Shown piece by piece: positions 1 through 9,026 of a stretch of 64,000 bases of DNA (the first letter of the stretch is position 1; each line of letters begins with the position of its first letter). Under the pieces are notes generated by a model that saw only the letters and a list, made by a program, of their open reading frames with translations, searched no databases and had not been told where the DNA came from. The stretch is from Phytophthora sp. 'mugwort' (taxonomy: Eukaryota > Oomycota > Peronosporomycetes > Peronosporales > Peronosporaceae), in contig JAUCEF010000016.1 of NCBI GenBank assembly GCA_033558025.1, forward strand, positions 2,542,001-2,606,000, in the 5' to 3' direction. The translations under genes and the position numbers were made by a program.

Positions 1-1
1 G

Positions 2-832
2 CTAAGCAAGACCTTGACAGATTTTGTCAGCTAGGGGTGCCCATGTGTCAAGGTATTCCGCAGCCAGCGGGCCGTTATCTGCAAGTCGCTGCTCACCATC
101 AACCTTGCGGTGATCTGACTGGTGGAAAGCTTCATTGCTCCTGAACAGAGTGATATTGGCAGTGTTGCCTCGGCCGTGACGAATATTGTCGGCGGCTAGT
201 CCGCGTGGATTCACTTATACTTCAGACAAGGTCTGAGTAGCTACAGAACCATCGTTTTCGTTTTCCTAGCAAGTAACCGTCATTCAGGGATCGCATTATG
301 AGGAAATGTCCAGCGAAACGCATAATCGCTCGCGATGCACACACATGATATGCCGACAAGGGAGTAGAAGTGTTTGGTGAAAGCTGCAACTGCACTTAGT
401 CCCCTCCACGTTGACCGCAAACGTACTACCCGACTCCTCGTTCGAAAGTGTGACGTCAGATGGACTTAATCCAACGGAGATTCGATAGGCCACCAAACAG
501 CTAAGGTTTTACTGCCCCTCCACTAAATGGCACGCGTGATGGGAGGCAACCTTTGCAAAAACCAAAACACTCATTTTTGCATCATAATGTTGGCTGAAGC
601 GGTATCCGCTTCGCCTTGGCTCATATTCATCTTCGGCAGATTGCTGCAAGAAAAGCAAGTGACCAATGCACTCACCCATTGCCATGTGACGATATGAAAT
701 CTCTATAACAGCACCCCAACTTATTTTCAGTTGGTTGTTTGTGCTTTTTTTTGTCAAGGCATGGAATATCCCCACGCTCAAACGGCACCGCAATTCCTTG
801 CAGCTCAACCAATTATTCTCGAAATAGTCCAT
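2..832 (-). pseudogene. MULE transposase, C-terminal fragment
   Basis: Broken minus-strand reading frames match the part of a Mutator-like transposase that follows the catalytic domain. A first segment (832-509) has the STNNQLKISWG-type signature of these proteins, and a second (496-296) carries a SWIM zinc finger, seen as CxC followed by CRHIMC. The last piece runs off the left edge. At least two frame changes separate the pieces. The catalytic DDE part should lie upstream, above 832, but is absent, so this is a truncated relic. The family call rests on motif recognition only. Confidence 0.65.
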
Positions 833-973
833 TAGGCTAGTCTTGATTCACATAACTTCGTCATTGCAGTTAGTTCATACTTCATCTGGGCGGAAATACA
901 CTACAAAGCTATATGAAAGTGAATAAGGTTTAGTATGAAAGCATTAATCACTTAAGGGAGGGATTGAAACGTG

Positions 974-1025
974 AAGACCTAATTGGTTAAATTGGTAAAC
1001 ACGATAGATTTAAAATCTGTTTTTC
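974..1025 (+). other. tRNA-Leu(UAA)-like partial sequence
   Basis: About 50 bases resemble the D-arm and anticodon arm of a bacterial or mitochondrial type tRNA-Leu(UAA). The D-loop-like TGGTTAAATTGGTAAACAC (984-1002) is followed by an anticodon stem-loop around TTTAAAA. I cannot find the variable arm, a TpsiC arm or the 3' acceptor half, so it is not a working tRNA gene. It abuts the 3' end of the neighbouring mariner relic. It could be a mitochondrial DNA insert, a tRNA-derived repeat or chance similarity. Confidence 0.35.
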
Positions 1026-1874
1026 CACGTCCAGCCTGCTTCAATACAGTGCGAGCACGGTCGTACACTTGCACCTCATAGTCTAGTGAATCGGGCAGTA
1101 ATCTAGTGCTAAGCAGCTTCGCTTTAGCCATATGAGGCATTGTGTACCCATTACCGCCTGGATCTTGCAAGCAGCTCAGCATTTACTGCTGAAGCGTCAG
1201 AAACATATTGTCCATGGTCTCCTTGCAGAGCCCTGCATACGCAGCCGGAACAGCTTGATGATCGACGCTACGAAGTGGCGTCCGGTACTCCATCGACTAC
1301 AACGCGGCGAAGAGTACGAGATTCAGGACATTTAAGTCGGAAGTCGGAACGTTTGGCGGCTAGACTGATATTCCAGCCGTCACCTATTACAACATCCTGG
1401 TCGATAGGAGGGAGGGGTAAGGAAGGTGTTTTGCAAATTAGGATCAATTTGTGGCAGTCACCACTCGACCACTTGAGTTTAATGGCGGGGTTGACATACT
1501 TGAGCAGGAATGCTTTGTACACGTCGCGGTTTGCCCCTTCAATATTCTGAGTGCAGATAGTGCCACGTGGTCGATTAACGCTGCTCCGCTTAACTTCGTA
1601 ACGCTCAGTAAAAGGCCACATTCCGAGCTCCCCGTCCCTATGTTTGTCCGACTTGGATCGTAACTATAGGAATAAATAGTCGTGATTTGTCAAAGGTGAA
1701 TCAAGAATGACAGGGGTTTTGGAAGTTTTACCTGGGGCCAGCAACAGCCACAAGAAACATGGTCTTTGTGACGAAGCGCTTTTGTGCACCTGCTTCGATG
1801 TGGTGGAGTTTTGCCATCAAGTACCAGGTATTATTGTCCGCATTGAACCACTTCTCATCGCCGTGGATCCCGTC
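979..1874 (-). pseudogene. mariner-like transposase, 5'-truncated
   Basis: Minus-strand remnant of a Tc1/mariner-superfamily transposase. From the N-terminal side it shows GDEKWFN (first catalytic Asp region, near 1850), KTMFLVAVAGPR, then NRPRGT, then the C-terminal YTMPHMAKAKL and VYDRAR motifs. A GT-AG intron at 1664-1731 (68 bp) separates the GPR and YDP parts, at the same place as the intron in the mariner relic at 19.5 kb. The catalytic QDN region is frameshifted. Everything N-terminal to the DEKW motif is lost where the LTR starts at 1875. Confidence 0.7.
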
Positions 1875-2238
1875 TGAGGCGGGGCATACAACACCTTGCG
1901 CACAGGAAGTGTGACTTCTGGAGAGTATACAAACTCTCAGTGAACGGCAGTTCACTAGTCCCTGGCCTGTGGACTGTTACTAAATTAGGTAGATTTAAGA
2001 CTAAATATATTTATAGGTGACCCCTTTTAATGCATCTACATACTAACTATAATCACCTATAAAGCTCCCTAGATGTTATCCGATTGAGTGGCTCTGAGGT
2101 CTTTGTACCATATCTGTGGTACCTTCCATGACGTCATTACCGTCGACGTCATAGTGATGTTTGACAATATCACTTAGTGTACGTGGGTTCACTTGCTCTG
2201 AAGAGTGACTAGGCACTCTTCATGTAACCCCGTTACAT
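1875..2238 (-). repeat. Gypsy LTR, left copy
   Basis: Reverse-oriented LTR of about 364 bp. On the minus strand it begins TGTAACGGGGTTACA directly after a polypurine tract (AAGTGGGGGAGGA) and ends near CCCCGCCTCA. It is the mirror of the LTR at 7925-8282 apart from single-base changes and a 5 bp difference near the outer end. Confidence 0.75.
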
Positions 2239-2353
2239 CCTCCCCCACTTAGGTTCGGTTTACCGACCATCCAAGGCGAGTGAAAGGAAATCTCCGTCTT
2301 TCACTCTCCAAGTCGTATTACATCGACTTTGCTGCGGTTGATTTCCGCAGCCG

Positions 2354-2363
2354 GCTCATTTCC
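2354..2363 (+). promoter_or_regulatory. oomycete-type initiator upstream of the antisense ORF
   Basis: GCTCATTTCC matches the oomycete core promoter initiator consensus GCTCATTYY. It lies about 65 bp upstream of the ATG at 2427 and points into the gag-like ORF, against the direction of the LTR. The mirror copy sits at 7799-7808 on the minus strand. The match is by eye only. Confidence 0.4.
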
Positions 2364-2426
2364 TTTTGAGCCCAAGCACTTCCGCGCGCTCTTCTTCTTC
2401 TTCTTCGGTCCACGTCAGCCTTAAAC

Positions 2427-3780
2427 ATGACCAAGACTTGGTCTGGCAGCAGTGCGAAAGCGCCTGCCAAGCCTATTGCTTCCAAGCAGCAGGCTTAGAG
2501 CTTTAAGCCGTCCGGCAAAGGCTCTGCCGCTAAGGGATCCACCAAGGTGGCATCCAAGGTGACCCCCAAAGCAGTTGAACCGCCTGAGGAAGACCCTGAG
2601 CTCCTCGTGGACTATGAGGACTCGGACAAGTCCCCCATGTCCTGGGGTGATAACGAGATCCCGCTCGTCAAGGGGTTTGACGGCGACCCGAGTCAGTCGG
2701 ACTCGCTTGGGTCCCGTACCCCGCTGTTTAGCCATAACGGCGACGATGGCGACGCGCCGAAGACGGCCGAGCGTCAGAGGAGCCCATGCTCACCCAAGGA
2801 GGACGGAGAGAATCCTCGTTCTCCGGTCAAGAACTTGACACTCGCTGAGGCAGCTGCCCGCGTCAAGGCTGCTAAGGCCGCAGCAGCCTCGGAAGTCAGC
2901 CGCAAGCGGCGAGCTGCTTCCAGTTCTCCGATCCATGAAGGGTATGGAACCCTCACGCTCACGAACAAGGAACTCTTCGATTTCTCTTCCGTTGAGGAGG
3001 GAGAGGGCCAAGTCGGCCGAGAGATCTCCAACGATCTCGACGGGTATCAGTCAAAGTATCAGGCTGCTCGTTATAAGGGAGCGCGGTCCCCGGCGACCCG
3101 GTCGCCTGTGAAGTACTCTTCACTTGTTCGTGGGGGTCCTCCTTACGCTCCTTACGCTCCCGGGTACTTCCTTCCTGAAGGGTCCCACGGAGTCGACGCC
3201 TACATGGGTCAGCTCCAGCCGCCTCGCGTGCCCGCCTTCTTGGCGGGCGCTCTTCTCGGGGCGCTTATGAGCGCCACCTGGTGGCCAAGCAGCCCCTGTT
3301 CCAAAACGTGAGCACTGCTCGGTGCGTGCTCCTGGCATCGCACAACATCCCGCTCAAGGAGTTCACGAGCCGGCGAAAGAAGCCTGAGCTCTGGTCGGGA
3401 ACTCCGACCTGTGTGTGGCTATCCAGCCGTGATGCCCCCATACTGTGGCTCGTTCCAAGAGGCCGAGGCCGTCTTTTGGAAGTGGGCAGCTACGCGTCGC
3501 TTACAACTCGAGGTTCTCCGGCAGGATCTCACCCTGGAGACCATCCTTGACCTCCGAGATCTGCGTACTGAGTTTTCCCATGTGTAGACAAACGGCAGCT
3601 CTCTCGAGAACTGCAGAAGCATTCCGCTTCTAGCGCTCACGATGAGCGCGGGTATGGTCTTGGTTCCACGACCCACACCCCGTTCGGGCAAGAAAGCTCG
3701 AACTACTTACGAAGTCGCCGCCGATTCTGTTCCCAGATCGCGACAGCCTTCGGGGAGTCAGCCTGGAGCCGTTCGTACGG
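2427..3780 (+). pseudogene. antisense gag-like ORF, left arm
   Basis: Reads opposite to the integrase and LTR of its own element. It opens at ATG 2427, about 190 bp inside the LTR, has a stop after 22 codons, then an open 254-codon stretch (2547-3311) rich in acidic and Ala/Lys residues, with NLTLAEAAARVKAAKAAAA near the middle. Frame shifts near 3240 and 3430 lead to LFQNVSTARCVLLASHNIP and then to WKWAATRRLQLEVLRQDLT, which look like helical gag-type sequence. The ORF decays where it meets the chromodomain coding on the other strand. No nucleic-acid knuckle is visible. It could be a structural gag-like protein or an extra accessory ORF; I recognise no named domain. Confidence 0.5.
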
Positions 3781-4861
3781 CTACCAGGAGCACTCAGCTT
3801 TCGAGTACCCCCTCCACTTCAAGCGGAGCTGGCGCTTCCCGTGAACGCGCCGCTCCTGGAGCACACGCTCCACGTGGTAGTGGGTCTCCCCATTACGATC
3901 GAGGAGAGGGGGTGTTGCCCTCGAACGAGTACGAATATGAGGCGCCACCCCTCCGGTCCAGCTCAGGACCTGGTGTGCCGCCTTCGGCTCCACCTCGTGT
4001 CGTTGAAGACACCTCTCTCCGTCGTCGAGTCCTTGCGCTTGAGATTGCGCTTGGACTTGGTGAGGGCGGGGCTGCTGCCGCCCAGGCCGGGAGCTCTGCG
4101 GCCCTTGGGCCGATCCGTGACGATGTGAATGGTCTGACCGATGACTTGGGCCCTCGAAGGACGGGTCGACCGTCGCACGAATGACGTGGACGAGATCTCC
4201 CAACGTCTGGATGCCTTTTGGGCATCCATGGACCGAGTCCAACGGGAGTTGTCTCTCGTTCGGGACCTTCTGCGGCCTGTGTCCCAGGGGGGAGCGCCTC
4301 CTGCGTACTCCCAGCCGTATCACTATGGCTCATACTCGGCGTATGCAGCCGGGGTTCCTTCGCATGGAGTCCCTTCCGCGGCCCCGCAAGGGACCTGATC
4401 TTCTGGCTCTGGCGCGCTCAGAGACAAGAGTCGCAGCCTCGCTTTGTAGAGCTGGGGTCTGTGAGCCCTCCGGGTCATGGTACCGCTTCAGACGGCCCTC
4501 GTAGAACGTCGGGTGGGTCGTCATCGACTTAGGCAGGTCAATGGTATATGCCGCACCATGCCTGGCCAGGACCGCAAAGGGTCCAATGAAGCGGTGCTTC
4601 AGCTTGTTGCTCCCAACGGAACTTACCGCGGCGAGTGGCAAGTTCCTAGTGTCTAGTAGGACTAACCCCCCACATTAAACACGTTTAAGTTTCCTCTTCC
4701 TTTCTTGTCAGAGTACTCCTTTTGTTTGTCCTGTGCTGCTGCCATGACATCACGGGCACGGCTGATACGTTCAGCCTGGTGTCTATAAGAGACTCCACTT
4801 ATTTCCGCAAGGAAACCGGTCTCATATCCGAGACCTGGGAGGAAAGCGCTTTCCGAACGGC
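3703..4861 (-). pseudogene. Gypsy integrase C-terminus with chromodomain, left arm
   Basis: Mirror copy of the right-arm integrase end. KHRFIGPFAVLARHGAAYTI and HPTFYEGRLKRYHDP are the usual post-core integrase motifs. A low-complexity linker follows, then a C-terminal chromodomain (HYHVERVLQERRVHGKRQL, then LKWRGYSKAECSW). The codon after ECSW is TAG where family members have Glu, and the reading resumes with PYERLQ. The same stop is present in the right arm, so it predates the duplication or was shared by conversion. Core catalytic residues are not in this arm. Confidence 0.75.
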
Positions 4862-5300
4862 GTGTGCCACTCGGAACAGGCTGCGAAGCTGTTACAGGCG
4901 TGTGCCACTCGGAACAGGCTGCGAAGCTGTTCCTGGATGGTGTTTTCCGCCATCATGGTCTGCTGGAGACAATTGTCTCGGATCGTGACCCGCGGTTTGC
5001 CGCCGCATTCTGGCGAACGCTGTTCCAACTACTTGGAACGAGGCTGCACATGTCCACTGCCGACCATCCTCAGACGGATGGGCAGACGGAGCGTGTCGAC
5101 CGAGTGCTTGAGGACACTCTCGCAGTGTTTGTGAGGAGGCTCCTCGCACTTGGTCAGAATGCCTGCCAGTAGTTGAGTTTGCACTCAACAATGCGGTTCA
5201 CGCATCGACCGGTACCCCGTTCTATCTGAATGGCTTACGCCATCCACGGGTGCCGCTCACTTTGCGAGGCAGCACCCCGGCTTGAATTCTAAGTGGGGGA
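4862..5300 (+). other. spacer of the palindrome: integrase core segment
   Basis: Unique sequence between the arms. It encodes part of a Ty3/gypsy integrase core: TIVSDRDPRF with the second catalytic Asp, HPQTDGQTERVDRVLEDTL with the catalytic Glu, then, after a frame change near 5145, a segment ending HASTGTPFYLNGLRHPRVP. A tandem duplication of about 41 bp (gtgtgccactcggaacaggc repeated at 4861 and 4902) breaks the frame at its left end. The first catalytic Asp and the zinc-binding domain would lie further upstream and are missing. Confidence 0.75.
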
Positions 5301-6459
5301 GAGACTCGGAAAGCGCTTTCCTCCCAGGTCTCGGATATGAGACCGGTTTCCTTGCGGAAATAAGTGGAGTCTCTTATAGACACCAGGCTGAACGTATCAG
5401 CCGTGCCCGTGATGTCATGGCAGCAGCACAGGACAAACAAAAGGAGTACTCTGACAAGAAAGGAAGAGGAAACTTAAACGTGTTTAATGTGGGGGGTTAG
5501 TCCTACTAGACACTAGGAACTTGCCACTCGCCGCGGTAAGTTCCGTTGGGAGCAACAAGCTGAAGCACCGCTTCATTGGACCCTTTGCGGTCCTGGCCAG
5601 GCATGGTGCGGCATATACCATTGACCTGCCTAAGTCGATGACGACCCACCCGACGTTCTACGAGGGCCGTCTGAAGCGGTACCATGACCCGCAGGGCTCA
5701 CAGACCCCAGCTCTACAAAGCGAGGCTGCGACTCTTGTCTCTGAGCGCGCCAGAGCCAGAAGATCAGGTCCCTTGCGGGGCCGCGGAAGGGACTCCATGC
5801 GAAGGAACCCCGGCTGCATACGCCGAGTATGAGCCATAGTGATACGGCTGGGAGTACGCAGGAGGCGCTCCCCCCTGGGACACAGGCCGCAGAAGGTCCC
5901 GAACGAGAGACAACTCCCGTTGGACTCGGTCCATGGATGCCCAAAAGGCATCCAGACGTTGGGAGATCTCGTCCACGTCATTCGTGCGACGGTCGACCCG
6001 TCCTTCGAGGGCCCAAGTCATCGGTCAGACCATTCACATCGTCACGGATCGGCCCAAGGGCCGCAGAGCTCCCGGCCTGGGCGGCAGCAGCCCCGCCCTC
6101 ACCAAGTCCAAGCGCAATCTCAAGCGCAAGGACTCGACGACGGAGAGAGGTGTCTTCAACGACACGAGGTGGAGCCGAAGGCGGCACACCAGGTCCTGAG
6201 CTGGACCGGAGGGGTGGCGCCTCATATTCGTACTCGTTCGAGGGCAACACCCCCTCTCCTCGATCGTAATGGGGAGACCCACTACCACGTGGAGCGTGTG
6301 CTCCAGGAGCGGCGCGTTCACGGGAAGCGCCAGCTCCGCTTGAAGTGGAGGGGGTACTCGAAAGCTGAGTGCTCCTGGTAGCCGTACGAACGGCTCCAGG
6401 CTGACTCCCCGAAGGCTGTCGCGATCTGGGAACAGAATCGGCGGCGACTTCGTAAGTAG
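5301..6459 (+). pseudogene. Gypsy integrase C-terminus with chromodomain, right arm
   Basis: Continues the integrase core of the spacer. It includes a QDKQKEYSDKKGRG region, NKLKHRFIGPFAVLARHGA, a proline- and charge-rich linker, and a chromodomain near 6280-6380 followed by the tail PYERLQADSPKAVAIWEQN, ending at TAG 6457-6459. An in-frame TAG interrupts the chromodomain after ECSW (near 6379). Chromodomains in this position guide integration toward chromatin marks in chromoviral Gypsy elements. It runs toward the polypurine tract and LTR at 7925, the expected order for a Ty3/gypsy 3' end. Confidence 0.75.
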
Positions 6460-7735
6460 TTCGAGCTTTCTTGCCCGAACGGGGTGTGGGTCGTGGAACC
6501 AAGACCATACCCGCGCTCATCGTGAGCGCTAGAAGCGGAATGCTTCTGCAGTTCTCGAGAGAGCTGCCGTTTGTCTACACATGGGAAAACTCAGTACGCA
6601 GATCTCGGAGGTCAAGGATGGTCTCCAGGGTGAGATCCTGCCGGAGAACCTCGAGTTGTAAGCGACGCGTAGCTGCCCACTTCCAAAAGACGGCCTCGGC
6701 CTCTTGGAACGAGCCACAGTATGGGGGCATCACGGCTGGATAGCCACACACAGGTCGGAGTTCCCGACCAGAGCTCAGGCTTCTTTCGCCGGCTCGTGAA
6801 CTCCTTGAGCGGGATGTTGTGCGATGCCAGGAGCACGCACCGAGCAGTGCTCACGTTTTGGAACAGGGGCTGCTTGGCCACCAGGTGGCGCTCATAAGCG
6901 CCCCGAGAAGAGCGCCCGCCAAGAAGGCGGGCACGCGAGGCGGCTGGAGCTGACCCATGTAGGCGTCGACTCCGTGGGACCCTTCAGGAAGGAAGTACCC
7001 GGGAGCGTAAGGAGCGTAAGGAGGACCCCCACGAACAAGTGAAGAGTACTTCACAGGCGACCGGGTCGCCGGGGACCGCGCTCCCTTATAACGAGCAGCC
7101 TGATACTTTGACTGATACCCGTCGAGATCGTTGGAGATCTCTCGGCCGACTTGGCCCTCTCCCTCCTCAACGGAAGAGAAATCGAAGAGTTCCTTGTTCG
7201 TGAGCGTGAGGGTTCCATACCCTTCATGGATCGGAGAACTGGAAGCAGCTCGCCGCTTGCGGCTGACTTCCGAGGCTGCTGCGGCCTTAGCAGCCTTGAC
7301 GCGGGCAGCTGCCTCAGCGAGTGTCAAGTTCTTGACCGGAGAACGAGGATTCTCTCCGTCCTCCTTGGGTGAGCATGGGCTCCTCTGACGCTCGGCCGTC
7401 TTCGGCGCGTCGCCATCGTCGCCGTTATGGCTAAACAGCGGGGTACGGGACCCAAGCGAGTCCGACTGACTCGGGTCGCCGTCAAACCCCTTGACGAGCG
7501 GGATCTCGTTATCACCCCAGGACATGGGGGACTTGTCCGAGTCCTCATAGTCCACGAGGAGCTCAGGGTCTTCCTCAGGCGGTTCAACTGCTTTGGGGGT
7601 CACCTTGGATGCCACCTTGGTGGATCCCTTAGCGGCAGAGCCTTTGCCGGACGGCTTAAAGCTCTAAGCCTGCTGCTTGGAAGCAACAGGCTTGGCAGGC
7701 GCTTTCGCACTGCTGCCAGACCAAGTCTTGGTCAT
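6382..7735 (-). pseudogene. antisense gag-like ORF, right arm
   Basis: Mirror copy of the ORF at 2427-3780, with the ATG at 7735 on the minus strand and the long open stretch 7615-6851. It lies between the chromodomain stop and the polypurine tract and reads against them. The early stop and the frame changes are shared with the left arm. The translated stretch is identical in both arms over its 254 codons. Confidence 0.5.
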
Positions 7736-7910
7736 GTTTAAGGCTGACGTGGACCGAAGAAGAAGAAGAAGAGCGCGCGGAAGTGCTTGGGCTCAAAAGG
7801 AAATGAGCCGGCTGCGGAAATCAACCGCAGCAAAGTCGATGTAATACGACTTGGAGAGTGAAAGACGGAGATTTCCTTTCACTCGCCTTGGATGGTCGGT
7901 AAACCGAACC

Positions 7911-7924
7911 TAAGTGGGGGAGGA
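7911..7924 (+). other. polypurine tract of the right-arm Gypsy
   Basis: AAGTGGGGGAGGA lies immediately before the LTR start TGTAAC. It is the expected plus-strand primer for a Ty3/gypsy element and fixes the orientation of the LTR with pol. Its mirror sits at about 2239-2252. Confidence 0.6.
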
Positions 7925-8282
7925 TGTAACGGGGTTACATGAAGAGTGCCTAGTCACTCTTCAGAGCAAGTGAACCCACGTACACTAAGTGATATTGTCA
8001 AACATCACTATGACGTCGACGGTAATGACGTCATGGAAGGTACCACAGATATGGTACAAAGACCTCAGAGCCACTCAATCGGATAACATCTAGGGAGCTT
8101 TATAGGTGATTATAGTTAGTATGTAGATGCATTAAAAGGGGTCACCTATAAATATATTTAGTCTTAAATCTACCTAATTTAGTAACAGTCCACAGGCCAG
8201 GGACTAGTAAACTGCCGTTCACTGAGAGTTTGTATACTCTCCAGAAGTCACACTTCCTGTGCGCAAGGTGTGCCCCGCCACA
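7925..8282 (+). repeat. Gypsy LTR, right copy
   Basis: LTR of about 358 bp beginning TGTAACGGGGTTACA (itself an inverted repeat) and ending near CCCCGCCACA. It holds a run of short palindromes: GAAGAGTG...CACTCTTC, a perfect bZIP/CRE-type TGACGTCA at 8026-8033 and GGTACC...GGTAC. A TATA box (TATAAATATA, 8147-8156) sits about 230 bp in, which marks the U3/R side and confirms transcription to the right, out of the palindrome. Confidence 0.75.
8147..8156 (+). promoter_or_regulatory. TATA box of the LTR promoter
   Basis: TATAAATATA lies in the right LTR, downstream of a TGACGTCA site. In the palindrome both LTR promoters point outward, away from the element. The left mirror copy would drive transcription into the mariner relic. 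Confidence 0.5.
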
Positions 8283-9026
8283 GAAGGAGCCTTCATCCTC
8301 GTCGTCAATTGGAATCTCCGGCGTCATGCCTGCAGCAAACGGTCGCAGCGCAGCTTTCTCGCCCCGAGTAAGTCGGCTGGTTTTGCACGCATGACACGAA
8401 CGCAGCTCGACTCGAAGTCTGGGGTGTAAATGATATCCACCTTTAGCTCCGCATATACCCAAATGTAATTGTTAGTGCTTCAAGCGCGACACAATACAAA
8501 CTTACCCAGATAAGCAGCATACTGCCGCATACTGCGGTTTGATGACAATGGGGCCATCAAACCACTCACGCACGTCGAGCAGGTCAGCTTGCGTTGCTTG
8601 GAGGGCCTTCGACACTGACTCCACGTCCTTTAGCTCATCAAGGAGGCTGCGCTGTCGACGATTGCATGTTGGAGCGGGGATGAGGTCTGAAATGACATCA
8701 TTTCTGCGTCGAGGTGCTTCAGAAGCCTGAACTAGCGATGTAACACCGTGATGGTTGAGGTCCACCGGGAATCCTGCCGAATTGCAGGCCGAAGATTCGT
8801 TTGAGCCGGAAATATTTAAATTATCGAATATTAGTGGAAATCGTACTGCACCTGGAATGTAAACACACTGGGCCAGCTGCTTGCCAAAGTTTAGTGGAAA
8901 CATGTTGGCTAGAAACTTTCTGTGCACAAGAGCAGAGAGGTCGTCGTCATGAAAGGGTCCAGCATAACAGGGGGTCTTTACCTTGCCGTTTACCTCGTAG
9001 CAGGCAAAGCCCCCCAGGTGATGCAC
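8283..9026 (-). pseudogene. hAT-like transposase fragment
   Basis: A 174-codon minus-strand frame (9026-8502) is followed by a GTAAGT-type splice donor at the end of the frame and a second coding stretch (8460-8283) reading IIYTPDFESSCVRV and, one frame over, RLTRGEKAALRPFAAG. DELKDVESVSKALQ together with the FES..V and LTRGEKAAL motifs resembles the region before the dimerisation domain in hAT-like proteins of Phytophthora, as far as I can recall. The expected C-terminal dimerisation domain is missing because the LTR begins at 8282. No ATG is assured. Family assignment is tentative. Confidence 0.35.

Larger units (their letters stand above)
1875..8282. mobile_element. head-to-head palindromic Gypsy (chromovirus) composite
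   Basis: Two nearly identical inverted arms, 1875-4861 and 5301-8282, mirror each other about position 5081 and flank a 439 bp unique spacer. Each arm holds, going outward, the integrase C-terminus with chromodomain, an antisense gag-like ORF, a polypurine tract and an LTR. The spacer carries part of the integrase core reading into the right arm. Arms differ at a handful of bases and by a 5 bp indel near the LTR end, so they are not an exact mirror. No target duplication is visible. The left flank is a cut mariner and the right flank a cut hAT-like gene. Gag, protease and the usual RT region are missing, so it cannot be autonomous. Confidence 0.85.

Noticed and set aside
2230..2260. Primer-binding site after the left LTR
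   Set aside because: The adjoining sequence is the reverse of a polypurine tract and does not look like a tRNA 3' complement.
3781..4323. Long plus-strand frames 3642-4184 and 4141-4398 opposite the chromodomain
   Set aside because: The minus strand encodes a clear chromodomain and integrase tail there, so most of the plus-strand translation over that part is a shadow. Only the part up to about 3780 was kept for the antisense ORF.
1875..8282. Palindrome as a DNA transposon with giant inverted repeats (Maverick or fold-back type)
   Set aside because: The arms contain LTR, polypurine tract and integrase-chromodomain parts in Gypsy order, so an inverted Gypsy duplication explains them better.
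1875..8282. Palindrome as a pure assembly mirror artefact
   Set aside because: The arms differ by several substitutions and a 5 bp indel, and the flanks differ. An artefact cannot be fully excluded without reads.
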